NCBI GenBank assembly: GCA_028386065.3
Contig: JAKUCV010002366.1
Location: 53,687-117,686 of the forward strand
Length of the DNA stretch: 64,000 nt
Direction: 5' to 3'
DNA from: Turnera subulata
Taxonomy: Eukaryota; Streptophyta; Magnoliopsida; Malpighiales; Passifloraceae
Within the stretch, counting starts at the first letter, position 1. The number at the start of each line of letters is the position of its first letter. Under the pieces are notes generated by a model. It had not been told where the DNA came from. It saw only the letters and a list, made by a program, of their open reading frames with translations, and made no database searches. The translations under genes and the position numbers were made by a program. Below, piece by piece: positions 1-10,099 of the stretch.

Positions 1-165
1 AACAAAGTATGGTGAGTGGGTGTGGTGAATAGGTAACGAGAATCTAAATTATTTGTAAGTGGAGTGTTAGGTATGATAAGTAAGAATGAATTTACCAAGA
101 TAAATCAAAGTATGGTAAAAATAATTCTATCAGGCTGTAATAATGAACATTCACTCATATATTCA
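1..165 (-). repeat. Copia-A 3' LTR, partial (runs out of window)
   Basis: Reading the minus strand, sequence right after the polypurine tract begins TGAATATATGAGTG, the expected TG start of a 3' LTR. Only its first 165 bases lie in the window. The matching 5' LTR is missing or truncated near 13490-13563, so the LTR cannot be confirmed by pairing. Confidence 0.5.
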
Positions 166-180
166 TAAACTTCCCCTTGA
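166..180 (-). other. Copia-A polypurine tract
   Basis: The minus strand reads TCAAGGGGAAGTTTA directly before the putative TG of the 3' LTR and after the RNase H domain. Plant copia elements of this lineage typically carry AAGGGGGAGT-like plus-strand primer sites here. Upstream (about 190-260) the minus strand also carries the customary CCCACTGGATTTTTCTTGG leader seen before this tract in related elements. Confidence 0.6.
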
Positions 181-1140
181 AAGTCATTGTATTTTTGATG
201 GAATACGCTTCAAGGAGAACTGCCTCCTTAGAAAAAATCTTTCCAAGAAAAATCCAGTGGGATAAAAACTGTGCGTATTCTACTCCCCTCATTCTGGAAT
301 CCATTGACATCTCGATGTCGCTGTAAACTAATCTTCTTTCTCAGCTTTTCAAATATTGAGGTAGGAAGTGGCTTTATAAATAAATCTGCTAGGTTTTCAA
401 TTGAGCGAATTTGTTAAACACAAATATCATGTTGCTTCTGAAGATCGTGAGTATGAAAGAACTTTGGTGATATGTGCTTTATTCGTTCGCCTTTGATGTA
501 TCCTTCCTTTAGTTGGGCAATGCAGGCAACATTATCTTCATGAATTGTCGTTCAAATATTTTTTTCACCATCTAATCCACATGAATTTCGAATATGTTGC
601 GTAATTGATCTTAACCAAATACATTCTCGACTGACTTCATGTATTGCCACAATTTTAGCATGAATTGAAGAGGTAGCAACAAGGCTCTACTTTGTGGATC
701 GCCACCGATATACCAATTCCTCCAAATATAAACAAGCAGCATGTTTGTGACCAAGTTTGTGTGGATTAGAAAAATAATCTGCACTTGTATAACTTATTTG
801 ATCTGGTTTGGATCCATACGGATAAAATAATCACATATCCATTGTATTTTGAAGATATCAAAAATATGTTTCATTCCGTTCCAGTGTCTGCGAGTTGGGC
901 AGAACTATATTTTGCTAATAAATTGATAACAAAAGATATATCAACTCTTAAATTACTTAAAAGATACATCAAAGCTCCAATTGGACTTAGATATGGTACT
1001 TCTGAACCAAGATATCAAAAATATGTTTCATTCCGTTCCAGTGTCTGCGAGTTGTGCAGAACTATATTTTGCTAATAAATTGATAGCAAAAGATATATCA
1101 ACTCTTAAATTACTTTAAAGATACATCAAAGCTCCAATTG
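181..1140 (-). pseudogene. Copia-A RNase H domain remnant
   Basis: The minus-strand translation gives broken pieces of the copia RNase H region. From about 1168 downward it reads VPYLSPIGALMYLLSNLRVD, then INLLAKYSSAQLADTGTER, corresponding to the connection between RT and RNase H. A conserved block around 660-720 follows (YIGG-type aspartate region and the GIGISVA segment). Several stops and shifts interrupt it. A 158-bp internal tandem duplication (853-1168) has doubled part of this coding region. RNase H degrades RNA in the RNA/DNA hybrid during retrotransposition, but this copy cannot be functional. Confidence 0.65.
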
Positions 1141-1168
1141 GACTTAGATATGGTACTTCTGAACAAAG
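853..1168. repeat. 158-bp tandem duplication inside the copia RNase H region
   Basis: Two adjacent units, 853-1010 and 1011-1168, match along their length with about four single-base differences by eye (for example gttgggcag/gttgtgcag and ttgataac/ttgatagc). Both begin GATATCAAAAATATGTTTC. The duplication lies within degenerate coding sequence and extends an apparent 96-aa plus-strand reading frame that is otherwise meaningless. Confidence 0.9.
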
Positions 1169-2050
1169 AATTTATTCATTATCTTCTCAAGGCCTAAACA
1201 TGTCTTTCTTTTGATCGCAATTATCGAGATACTTAATAGATGGGCTTTGTCCACAAAAAATCTTTTCAGTACCTTTTCAGTGTAATGTATTTCGATAAGG
1301 ATTCCATTATCTAAATATGTAATTTGAAGAACTAAACAAAGTTTTGTGTTCCCAAGGTCTTTCATTTCAATTTTTTTTTGAACAATGCACGGATTTGGAG
1401 ACGTCTTCAGGAGTTTAAATAATATTTAAATCATCAACATAAATAGCAATAATCACAAATTTGCACATGGCCCTTTTAATAAAAACACATGGACATAAAG
1501 AATCATTCTTATACCCTCTTTCATCAAATATCCGCGAAGTTGATTGTACAAGATACGTCCAGAATGATTCAAACCATATAGAGATCTTTTCAATTTAATT
1601 GAGTATATGTCCCACAAATTAGTTGTTTTAGACAATTTCAATCTTTCAAGGACTCTCATGTATATATATATGTCATGACTTATAGTCCAAAGAAATAGGT
1701 TGTAACAGCATCCATTAGATGCATTTCTAGTTTTTTATGTACTATCAGACTAATCAGATACCGAAAAGTAGTTGCATCCACCACAGAGAAGTATATCTCC
1801 TCTTATTAATACGAAGTCAATGGGTAAAATCTTGTGCAACAAGTCGTGCTTTATTTCTCACTATTTCAATTTTTTTTTTTTTGCACAAATACATATTTAT
1901 AATCCACAGGTTTTACTCCAACTACAGACTACAGGTTTTAAACCTTCTCGCTTCATGAGCAAGTCTAACTTAGCCTTAATTATGTTCCTACATTTTGGCA
2001 AATCATCTATGTGCCTACATTCATGATAGATGTTAGTCCGTGATCCTCAT
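1141..2050 (-). pseudogene. Copia-A reverse transcriptase remnant
   Basis: On the minus strand, reading downward, the pieces include EIVRNKARLVAQDFTH (about 1850), MDAVTTYFFGL (about 1710), IYSIKLKRSLYGLNHSGR (about 1600) and MKDLGNTKLCLVLQITYLDNG (1365 down), followed by YTEKVLKRFFVDKAHLLS. These are ordered, recognisable blocks of the Ty1/copia RT (RVT_2). The segment that should hold the YVDD catalytic loop (about 1440-1480) is present only in degenerate form. Stops and shifts between blocks make it a pseudogene. Confidence 0.8.
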
Positions 2051-2094
2051 TTCCTTTTATGATATTAAATGCAAAAATTCCATCGATAGTTATA

Positions 2095-2421
2095 TTACCT
2101 CGGTTCAATCTTGTTCTTAACATAATAGTTAATGGAAATCTCATCTATTTTACTTATTTCAGGTACGTGAGTTATTTCTGAAACTTTATTGATTGTGTTA
2201 GAAATCTCTTCTAGAGGTTTTTTCTGTTCTTGATAATTTTTAATTTGGATCTCTACATGAGGTTTTAGTACCTCGTTGAGGTTAATTTGTATCTTCATTA
2301 CTTTCATATGTCGAGCACTTTTATCTTTGGAACCGAGTGGTCTACCAATTTTTTTGCGTGCTTTAGATTTATTTTGATTTATTTTGATTTTCTTAAAAAA
2401 CGTCAATTCAAATAGGAGCAT
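2095..2421 (-). pseudogene. Copia-A integrase-RT linker (GRPLGSKDK region)
   Basis: A 108-codon open stretch on the minus strand contains GRPLGSKDKSARHMK, then a hydrophilic region ending EISINYYVKNKIEPR. In this copia lineage a lysine-rich linker with GRP(I/L)GSKDK joins the integrase C-terminus to the RT, followed by an EISI(S/N)Y block. This is a structural spacer rather than a catalytic domain. It is the longest undisrupted piece of Copia-A pol on this side. Confidence 0.65.
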
Positions 2422-2430
2422 TTGTAGCTG

Positions 2431-3128
2431 TCAATTGATTTGTTATATTTTGTAAATGAATTATCTTTTAAACTTCAAGTTCACTCTGATTTATTTGAGA
2501 ATCAAGACTTGATAATGATTAGCACTCCATTTAATCTCTTTATCCAGCTGCTTATTTTCTTCCTCAGATGTTGGGAAATTATTTTCATCAAAATAATAAT
2601 CAACAAATCTTGTAGTAAATAAATCTCCAGTTAATAGTTTCAAATATTTAATAATTGATCAAGAATCATATCCAAATATATTCTCATTCTTCTTTACGTA
2701 CCCATTTTAATTCGTTGTGGTGGAGCATTTAGCACATATACTACACAACCAACGGTCCTAAGATGGAGATATTAGCTTCGTGACCATGAACTAATTGAAT
2801 GGGGGAGAGCTTATGATAACTTGTTGGCATTATGCGCACAAGCTGCATGTAAAATAACATGTCCCCAAGCAGTAATGGGGAGTTTACATCTCATTAGTGA
2901 TAGTCTAGAAATTAATTGGAGGCGTTTAATGAACGATTCTACTAGACCGCTTTAGGTATGAACATAATCTACAGTATGTTCAACCACAATGCCAATTGAC
3001 ATATAGTAATCATTAAATTCCTTACATATGAATTTAATTGTATTATCAAGACGTATTGTCTTAATTGCGTAGTTAGGAAAGTGCTCTCGTAATTTGATTA
3101 ATTGTGGCAATAAACGCGCAAATGGCAA
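2431..3128 (-). pseudogene. Copia-A integrase core, 3' part
   Basis: The minus strand reads PFARLLPQLIKLREHFPNY, then AIKTIRLDNTIKFICKEF and NDYYMSIGIVVEHTVDYVHT. This is the second half of the copia integrase catalytic core, including the IRLDN aspartate. Downstream (about 2930-2700) are degenerate pieces up to the integrase/linker region. The open frame stops making sense exactly at 3128/3129, where the CACTA element starts, and the first half of the core is found again at 11565. Integrase joins element cDNA to host DNA; here it is dead. Confidence 0.8.
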
Positions 3129-3375
3129 CACTACACATTTCCACCCCAATTTGCCACAGCAAAAATTTGAAGAAAAGCTACAGCTCTGATACAGAAATGT
3201 TACGGACAGTTTCCATAGAAAATAATTCAATAGCAAACCATATTTGTGTGGCCCTGCCGTGGCAAATTTTTTGCCACAGCCAAAAAGCCGAGATAAATCT
3301 GTCTTAAAATACTCGTGGGCCTACTTTCAAATCCGAAGCAACTTCGTGGTCTTTCCGTGGCAAAATTTAGTATAA
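3129..3375. repeat. CACTA left terminal and subterminal repeat region
   Basis: After the CACTACA terminus, the motifs TTGCCACAGCAAAA (about 3150), TGCCGTGGCAAATTTT (about 3254), TTGCCACAGCCAAAA (about 3271) and CCGTGGCAAAATTT (about 3356) recur in both orientations. In En/Spm-type elements such clusters bind the element's TNPA-like protein. Binding here is inferred. Confidence 0.7.
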
Positions 3376-5516
3376 AAAAAAAAGCTTTGGCCATTTCAAT
3401 ATTTTGGCAAATTCAAATATTGCAATTAAACCAATAATACAATAATTCTTAATATTTAATATCATAATTAAATTCTGAATTTATATTGTTTTAAAGGAAA
3501 AACGAGTATGAAAATGAAATTTTTTATTGAATATTGATTGCATTCAAACTACAAATCTACAAATTGAAAAATTAAATTTTAACAATGTAGTTACAAAAGT
3601 TCTTAACTCTTAAAATTTTACAACAGAATTTTCAAGGTTCTGGAATACGATGTCGGACTCCAATGTCACTCAAACCCAGTAAAAGTCCCAAACAATCTGC
3701 CAAATAACAAACCAGTGACCGAGCAACCTGCCAAACACCAAACCAATGACAGATAACAAATTTAAAATTCGAACATTAACATGTACAACAATAAATTCAA
3801 CTCAATATACTAATAATTGTCAGAAAACTTATTGGATTCGAGATCGACACTGAACCAATGAGATCCACTTTGAACCAACATAGATCCATAGATCCACACC
3901 ATCCAATGTCAGATCTAAACCTGAGCCCACTACCCACTGCCTCGCCGGAATCTAGTTCAGATCACATTAATTCCACTCTGCCATTAAACCCACAACAATT
4001 CAATCAAATAACCTAAACAACATCAATACCCAACAAAACCGTTTATTCTCAGTCAAAAACAGTAAAGGTCGGCAAGCAGGGAGGAGAAGGTGGAGAAGAA
4101 CTCCACAGTTAGCTCACCCTTGAATCCATAAAACAGACCACACCAGGCCTCCTTGGTTTCATCGCCGATGGAGGTCCTCACTGTAGACACTACTGGAGGT
4201 CGCACCTTGACCCTCCTGCTTTTGGTTCAGGCGCCGTGGTGGCAGTGTGTGATAGAGGCAGCGGTTAGGTTTAGGAACAAGAAAAGTCTTGCGGCTAGCA
4301 GAGAAAACGAAGGAGAGAGGAAGACAAAGGTTAAGACGGAAGACAGAGGAAGAAAGGGAAAATGAGGAAGGAAGATGTTATGAATGCGCTTTATATCGGG
4401 TCAAAACCCTTCGATTTTATAACAACTAAAAACAACACCGTTTAGGCATTTCAGCCAAAAACTGATTTTAGTTGAATCCTAACAATCGATAAATACCATA
4501 ATAATGCATCGAAATTATTTTTTATTTCAAAACATATTATATTTTATTTTTAAATTTCATAATATAGAAAATATGCTATTAATTCTTTTTCACCCTGAAG
4601 TCATTTATAAATAGTTTACATTTTTACATAATTATAATATTCATTTTTTATTTAGTTAATATCTTCTTTTTAATTTATAATTTTTTTTACTACACATATT
4701 TCTCTTTCGAAATTCATATAGAATTTTTACTCCTACTCTCTTTTTATCTCACTTATAAATTTTATTTATTTTAATTTTTAAAATATAATTACATTTGTTT
4801 CATAATTTTAAAAATTTATGCATTTCTTAATATTTGATTAATTTAGATATAGAATATCTTTTATATATTATATAAAATAGATGTATTGTAAATTATTTAA
4901 TTTATGTACTCTTACTAATCGCTTTAATTTGATAGCATATATAAATAATTTTTTGTTTAAAATCACATTAACTCTCTAGATTGGTTAAATTTTTTTAATT
5001 AGCATGAGATACAAAAGGAAAAAAGTGGGGTACTATCTATTCATTGTATCCAGTTAATATCTATCACTATGGTCTATGAGTCACACCAATACTAAACAAT
5101 ATAAAAATATTCTTAACACTGAAAAATAATATTTATAATTTTGTAGTTGCTATTTTGATGTAAGTTGAAGCAAAACCGTACATCTTCCAAGACTAACTTG
5201 TTCCACATGTAAACTCCTAAATATTCTTCTCAATATTCTATATTTTTGACCAAAATAACAATAATTTATATTTAATAGACACCATCATAATTTCTTCTAA
5301 TTATTGTCCAAATAATGATAAAGAAATAATAATTAACTAATGTCTTAATGTATTCATGTAAGTAAAAAAAAAAAATAATAAAATAAGCGACACGACTTTG
5401 ACAATAACATAATACAATCTATAATACAATTCATGGAAAAGAAAAATAAAGAAAATAACAAAAGAGATATATGATGACCGGAAAAATAAATTGGGAAGCC
5501 TTATAGAATAGAAAAC
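3376..5516. other. AT-rich CACTA interior without recognised gene
   Basis: This is mostly AT-rich sequence with no convincing reading frame. A more GC-balanced patch at about 4030-4380 contains a 70-aa open stretch ending in a charged RENEGERKTKVKTEDRGRKGK tail. It could be a captured exon or UTR piece, but I do not recognise it. Confidence 0.4.
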
Positions 5517-5539
5517 AATGTTTTCTGGAGTTGCGCAAC

Positions 5540-6138
5540 AAATTTTCTAGCTGCATATCTCATGTGATTGGAGATGGCAGGAACACCTATTTCTGATGGG
5601 ATTCCTGATTGCCAAGTGGATCTCTAAGAACTTCTGTAAATCCAGCTCTTGTACGAATATCCAAGATTCCCCTTCAAGTTAAGGTGAGTGACCTCATCTC
5701 AAATGGTGTATGCACTTGGCCAACATCACGCTCTCCTTTTATAGCACAAATTAAAGTTGGAGCTGAATGTATTTTCCCGACATTATGCTCTGATACAATT
5801 GTATGGAGTCTATCTGACCTTGGTAAATTTTTAGTAAAGAGCGCTTGGGATTCAATTCGGGTTAAGCATAATCGGGTTGATTGGTTCAAAACTATATGGT
5901 CCCCTGGAAATACACCGAAGCACATCTTCATAGCATGGTTGGCCACACTTGACCGACTGCACACTCGTGCTAGACTTCAAAAATGGGGTGTGGTCTCAAA
6001 CACTTCATGTCTATTTTGTTCTGATCCAGTTGAGAGCCGTGACCATCTTTACTTTGCATGTTCTTACTCCTCCATCATATGGTTGAAAATACTTTCTCTA
6101 TGCTCTGTTCAACAACAGGTGGTGATTGGAGTTTGGAA
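5540..6138 (+). pseudogene. LINE ORF2 C-terminal zf-RVT domain remnant
   Basis: The frame reads VIGDGRNTYF*WDS*LPSGS, where two tryptophan positions have become stops. It continues through KSAWDSIRV, WFKTIWSPGNTPKHIFIAWL, RARLQKWGV, CLFCSDPVESRDHLYFAC and SIIWLKILSL. The CxxC...HxxxxC arrangement and the PKH..F.WLA.L.RL.T...L core identify the zf-RVT domain that follows reverse transcriptase in plant L1-type LINEs. The longest open piece runs 5609-6235, but its last ~30 codons belong to the inserted DNA. It is non-functional. Confidence 0.8.
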
Positions 6139-6770
6139 TTCCAATAGGCATGCTTTGTCCTCACTCGCACGCTTCCAGGGAAAACTTCCCAAGAGGTCAC
6201 CCATCCTAGAATTGCTCCAAGTCAAACACGTTTAACTTTGGAGTTTTTCTGGAATGAGCACCTAAAAGGTAGGTGCACCTTGTTGATATAGCTAGTACCC
6301 ATCAAGCCTTTTAAGTTATTCTCAATTGTACAGTTCCATACCTGTACAACCTCGAAATCACTTCATTTAAGCTATTCTTAATTATACAGTCCCACACCCG
6401 TATACTTACGAAATTGCCCTAACTATGCAGCCCCATCCTTACACAGTTTCAAGATCTCTGCTATTCGGGTGTGGATTCGGTTCATTCATGTGCCCCTCCG
6501 TCTAGAAGCCCGCTGGAAGTCGCTCTTTGTCCATGCTCATTCTGGCACCGACGTACACTTCCTGACTTCATATCTTATTCTTTATTTCCGCTGCATAATT
6601 ACTTTCGGGATGTTGTTTTGGTTTATTTTGGATTTGGTCATTGTTATTCCGGTTAGTTTGCCGGTGGTTATTTTGGCTGGTTGAGCCTGTTTATACTTTG
6701 GATATTTTACATCCCGACAATTGTTTGTGTTGGATATTATTATTAAGGATTTTGAGATGATGTTTTAAAC
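6139..6770. repeat. LTR-like insertion interrupting the LINE fragment
   Basis: LINE coding similarity ends near 6138 and resumes near 6838, and the DNA between is not LINE-like. It contains CTCGCACGCTTCCAGGG and ACTTCCCAAGAGGTCACCCA, phrases I associate with plant LTRs. It also has a pair of diverged units of about 57 bp (about 6307 and 6363), and TTATTTCCGCTGCATAATT (about 6583), which resembles TTCCGCTGCATATT in the long LTRs at 34840, 38281 and 61409. I could not define exact ends or a target duplication, so a solo LTR is only likely. Confidence 0.4.
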
Positions 6771-7069
6771 AGTGTTTTGGCATCCTTGGACTAAAAAGTG
6801 TTTTGGTCATTTCATATTTATTTATGTTTTATATTTCTGTTTTTGGGATGCGGTCGTTTCAGCTTGGGCTGCATGTATATACCATATTTGGCGGGAAAGA
6901 AATCGTAGAATTTTCATTAGTTGTTTTAGGTCTGCTGACATCATTCTCATTGAAATTTGCACAGATATGCAAATGAGGTTTAAGGGATTAACTCGTCTAA
7001 AACCAAGGCCACTTTCATTTGAATTGCAAACTTTATGTAATTTCTGTGGAATTGCTTTCACTTGGTAGA
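6771..7069 (+). pseudogene. LINE ORF2 C-terminus (HIWRERN block)
   Basis: The frame contains FWDAVVSAWAACIYHIWRER, then NRRIFISCFRSADIILIEI and a final LQTLCNFCGIAFTW before the stop. The (I/V)W.ERN.R.F motif followed by a segment of about 40 residues is the usual carboxyl end of plant L1-type ORF2. About 110 bases of 3' UTR and the A tract follow. Confidence 0.75.
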
Positions 7070-7203
7070 TATAAAGTTGTTTTCTATACAAGAATATGTG
7101 TTTAGTTCCTGTTAGTTGCTGTACAGTTTTCTGTAAAGTTGTTAGGACTTTTTCTAACTCATTTAGTAATGAAATATCATTCTAAAAAAAAAATGTTTTA
7201 TGG

Positions 7204-7860
7204 CCCTTAGCTAACATAACTTGATTGATAGTTGTAATAAGACTTGATAAAAAGAAACTTCCTTACATCCCTCTTCGTCCAAATGCAAAAAGACTATAGC
7301 GTATACAAAGAAAGCCTCAGTATTAAAAAATGTAAATATAAAAGCAAGTAATTTAACTACTATTCGTCTTTTTACTTGATTTAATTCTCATAAATAATTG
7401 GAAAGATGGGTCAAATAATTCATTTTAGTTGATTAATGATGGCACAAACAATAAAGTAGACAATTTAGAATAAGATGATAGAAATATCAAAAATAAAAAA
7501 AAACTAATGAAATATTAAAAAGTATAAAAAAATTTCTATAATAAATATAATAAGAAAATAAGTGATTTTTAATATTTTTAAAATAAATACTAAAAAGGAT
7601 GCCCAAGATATGGAGTTATATTAATTTATGTAATTATATGAAAGGCTTAATATATTAGACAAAATGATGCGTACACCTTCGAAAGATATCTATTGTAGAA
7701 CATATTTTGTATTAGAATATATTTAGCAATATGCAAATAAATTATATGTTATGAATGATTTATAGTTGAGGAAATTAAAAAAAATTATAGGCATAAAATT
7801 TTCTTATTATATTTTAAATAAACCTCATATTTGAAATAACAAAAGTGATGACGAAAGTCA
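7204..7860. other. AT-rich spacer, nothing recognised
   Basis: Between the LINE target duplication and the captured receptor gene there is very AT-rich DNA with runs of A and T and no supported gene or repeat. Confidence 0.5.
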
Positions 7861-8062
7861 AGACCAACTGGGTACACAAGCTTGTGCTCAAGCGTGGGTT
7901 ATGACAGATCAAGGATTTTTAGTTTGGAGAGTCCTACTCTTCCTGGGTCCATAGGCTTGTTTTCAGGCACTTTTATAATGCTTTGCTGCAACTGTAAAAA
8001 AAAATGAATCACTATTGAACATTAAAAGCAATCATGAAGAATCAAATTTTTTAAAAAAATAT

Positions 8063-8414
8063 CTGGCCATCCCCAGCATGTGATTTCGATCCTACAACAA
8101 TTTCCTTTATCCATACAAGTTGATATATTAATATTAAACTCTAACAACTATAAAGAATTAAATTTTAAAGTCAATTCCTGGTCATCCTCAACATGTGATT
8201 CCGATCCTATAACAACTTCCTTCATCCGTACAAGTTGATGTATTAATATTAAACACTAACAACTATAAACAAGAAACAAAATTTAAAGTCACTACCTCGC
8301 CATCCCCAGCATGTGATTCTGATCCTATAACAACTTCCTTCATCCATACAAGTTGATGTATTAATATTAAACACTAACAACTATAAACAAGAATTAAATT
8401 TTGAAGTCAATACC
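8063..8414. repeat. Tandem array of ~118-bp units at an exon/intron boundary
   Basis: Units start at about 8063, 8178, 8296 and (single-copy edge) 8414, giving spacings of 115, 118 and 118 bp. Each contains, on the minus strand, a copy of the exon tail (GGATC.GAATCACATGCTGG.GATGGC.AG), the splice-donor position and the intron with CATCAACTTGTA and TAGTTGTTAGTGTT. The donor is GT in the 8296 unit, GA in the 8178 unit and AT in the 8063 unit. The array therefore multiplied an exon end plus its intron, giving potential mini-exons of about 29 nt after the acceptor-like TTATAG. Confidence 0.8.
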
Positions 8415-8720
8415 TGGCCATCTGCAAGTGTAGTTGAGTATGAAGCATCTGATTCCGACCCTAGAATAAAAATGCTTGCATAAGGTTGAAGTCCCATTTC
8501 TGGAACTTTGGAATTTTGAGTGCACTTCTTCAAACATAAAATAGCAATTATGATTGCAGTAGAGCACGACACCACAAGAATGAGCGGGATGACAATTCTA
8601 GGGGCTAAATTTTTTTTTTTTTGTGACGGTAGCTTCAACACTAGCAGCGAGTGGAGGGCCACTTCCAATTGTCGAGGGTGCACAGTTGGTTCCTTTCCGG
8701 TCCATCCTAGTGAGAGACAA
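8414..8720 (-). pseudogene. SRF-like transmembrane exon
   Basis: The frame reads GTNCAPSTIGSGPPLAASVE, then a lysine cluster, IVIPLILVVSCSTAIIIAIL (hydrophobic, about 20 residues) and CLKKCTQNSKVPEMGLQPYA, ending SESDASYSTTLADGQ at the donor GT at 8413-8412. A proline/serine-rich juxtamembrane stretch, one membrane helix and a basic stop-transfer segment are as expected for an SRF-type receptor between its LRRs and kinase. A 12-nt A run (about 8608-8619 region on the opposite strand as T) encodes the lysines. Confidence 0.65.
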
Positions 8721-9841
8721 AAGGTAAGGAGATCATAGTAAGCCCATCAATACATGAGATCAATTTTTAGAAAAAAGTACTACAGTTACCAAAGTTGAGG
8801 TACCAAACACAATTCCTCAGGGACTTGAGGGCTAAAAATATTGCATTCTACATTTCTAAACGGAGGCTAATCTTTGTGAGAGTGATGCGTGATCAAAATT
8901 TCAAATCGTTTTAGGTTAAGAAGAAGTAGTACAACCAAAGAGAGGAATATGAGTCAAATGAACAAGTCATCCTGAAAAATTATTGTGCTCCAGGTGTCTG
9001 TAAAGATTAAAAAAAATGACATGACAAACCTGCAACTTGGAACAATAGCTATCTCTAAAACTAGAAGACTAACTAACTCGCAGGATATGTAGGCTTTCAA
9101 GTGATTCCAAAGAATCTGGCAATTCTTCGGAAAAGTTGTTATAGGAAACATTCATCAGGCTCAAATCTTTTAGGCCACTAAAGCCATTAAGAAGGTGTCC
9201 AGGGAATTAATTGTGGCTAATGTTGCTGCACAAAAGACACTTAAGCACTTTGTGGCTGAAAGTATTCAAATAGTCTAGAAAAAACACGCATGTGGAGTAA
9301 ATCACTTACAACCCTTGTAGCGAAGTTAGAGTTCCCAAAGAATATGGAATGGCACCCCTCAAGTTGTTCCATGCTAGATTTCTGAATGCCAACAATCAAA
9401 CACCAATAAGGCACCTAAAAACAACGGACAGTTTATATACTTGAAATAACACAAATTAGTTGGTCCACAAACTCACATAAAGGTGACACTCGGAGGTAAA
9501 CCATAGGGAATTCCACCAGCCAAAAGATTATTGCTCAGATCCCTAAAGCAAGTACAAATACCAAATTATACATTCACAAATTTTAAATAAAAAATTATTG
9601 ACATCCCTAAAAAAAGTACAAATCCCAAATTATACATTCACAATGTCAAATTTTAAATACAAAATTAGCAATGTCACACTCACAGTGACAACAGATTCTT
9701 AAGAAGATGAAGTTGGACCCCTAGCGATCCTGTCAAGTTTCGGCCATGAATGTCGCTACAAAAATAAAAAATGGGTCTGAGAAACAAAATTTAAAATTTC
9801 AAGTGGGTGTAATGAAGTTAGTAAAAATAGAATATTATCAC

Positions 9842-9969
9842 ATATCTGACCGCCGTTCCCGTGCAGGAGACGCCTGCCCACAACTCTAAACAAGGGTCCC
9901 TGTCTAATCTCCATCCGTAGAGCTGGGGTGGTCGATTCAAGGGATTGAACAAATCAGGCAGTTGAATAA
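9842..9969 (-). pseudogene. SRF-like exon: DPC..W.GVSC segment
   Basis: The acceptor TAATTGTAG precedes 9969 and the donor GTGATA follows 9842. The translation holds LFNPLNRPPQLYGWRLDRDP, then CLELWAGVSCTGTAVRY, close to the mature N-terminus of SRF-type receptors (SL N.P.QL.GW...DPC.E.W.GV.C.G). The double cysteine pair is the N-terminal LRR cap. The exon lacks the usual GG before DPC. Confidence 0.7.
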
Positions 9970-10099
9970 CTACAATTAAATAAAGAAAATCATCAATCAT
10001 TCATTATGTAAAGTATAACAAAGAAATACTAAACGAGAAAATGAGAAGAGAAGTAAAAAAGAAAGAACCACAAGATGACGAAAAGTCTACCATCGCCAT

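Larger units (their letters stand above)
5529..7191 (+). mobile_element. 5'-truncated LINE inside the CACTA element
   Basis: This plus-strand fragment ends in a short A tract (7184-7193). It is flanked by AATGTTTTCTGG (5517-5528) and AATGTTTTATGG (7192-7203), a 12-bp target duplication with one mismatch. It starts within the last third of ORF2, as expected for 5' truncation during target-primed reverse transcription. It holds a zf-RVT region and the C-terminal HIWRERN block. The coding sequence is interrupted by about 630 bp of unrelated DNA (6139-6770). Confidence 0.75.
7866..10099 (-). pseudogene. Captured LRR receptor kinase gene fragment, STRUBBELIG-receptor-family-like
   Basis: Minus-strand exons with GT..AG borders encode, in order: a possible signal-peptide start (10099-10006), LNRPPQLYGWRLDRDPCLEL followed by WAGVSCTG (9969-9842), LTGSLGVQLHLLKNLLSL (9755-9684), DLSNNLLAGGIPYGLPPSVT (9542-9477), NLAWNNLRGAIPYSLGTL (9381-9310), NVSYNNFSEELPDSLESL (about 9225-9080) and a transmembrane exon (about 8720-8414). 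SRF proteins are plasma-membrane LRR receptors with an SPSQL..W..GGDPC..SW.G..C start and short LRRs on 72-bp exons. Exons 9755-9684 and 9381-9310 are exactly 72 bp. No kinase domain is present. This looks like gene capture by the surrounding CACTA element (Pack-type). In-frame stops suggest it is not coding. Confidence 0.7.

Noticed and set aside
785..1075. 96-aa plus-strand ORF
   Set aside because: Antisense to the copia RNase H region and created by the 158-bp duplication.
4153..4365. 70-aa ORF with a basic tail in the CACTA interior
   Set aside because: No domain, no splice context and no homologous copy in the window. Mentioned only as possible captured sequence.
8063..8414. Considered as a CRISPR-like array
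   Set aside because: Units are ~118 bp without spacers and carry exon/intron sequence, in plant-type DNA. This is an ordinary tandem repeat.
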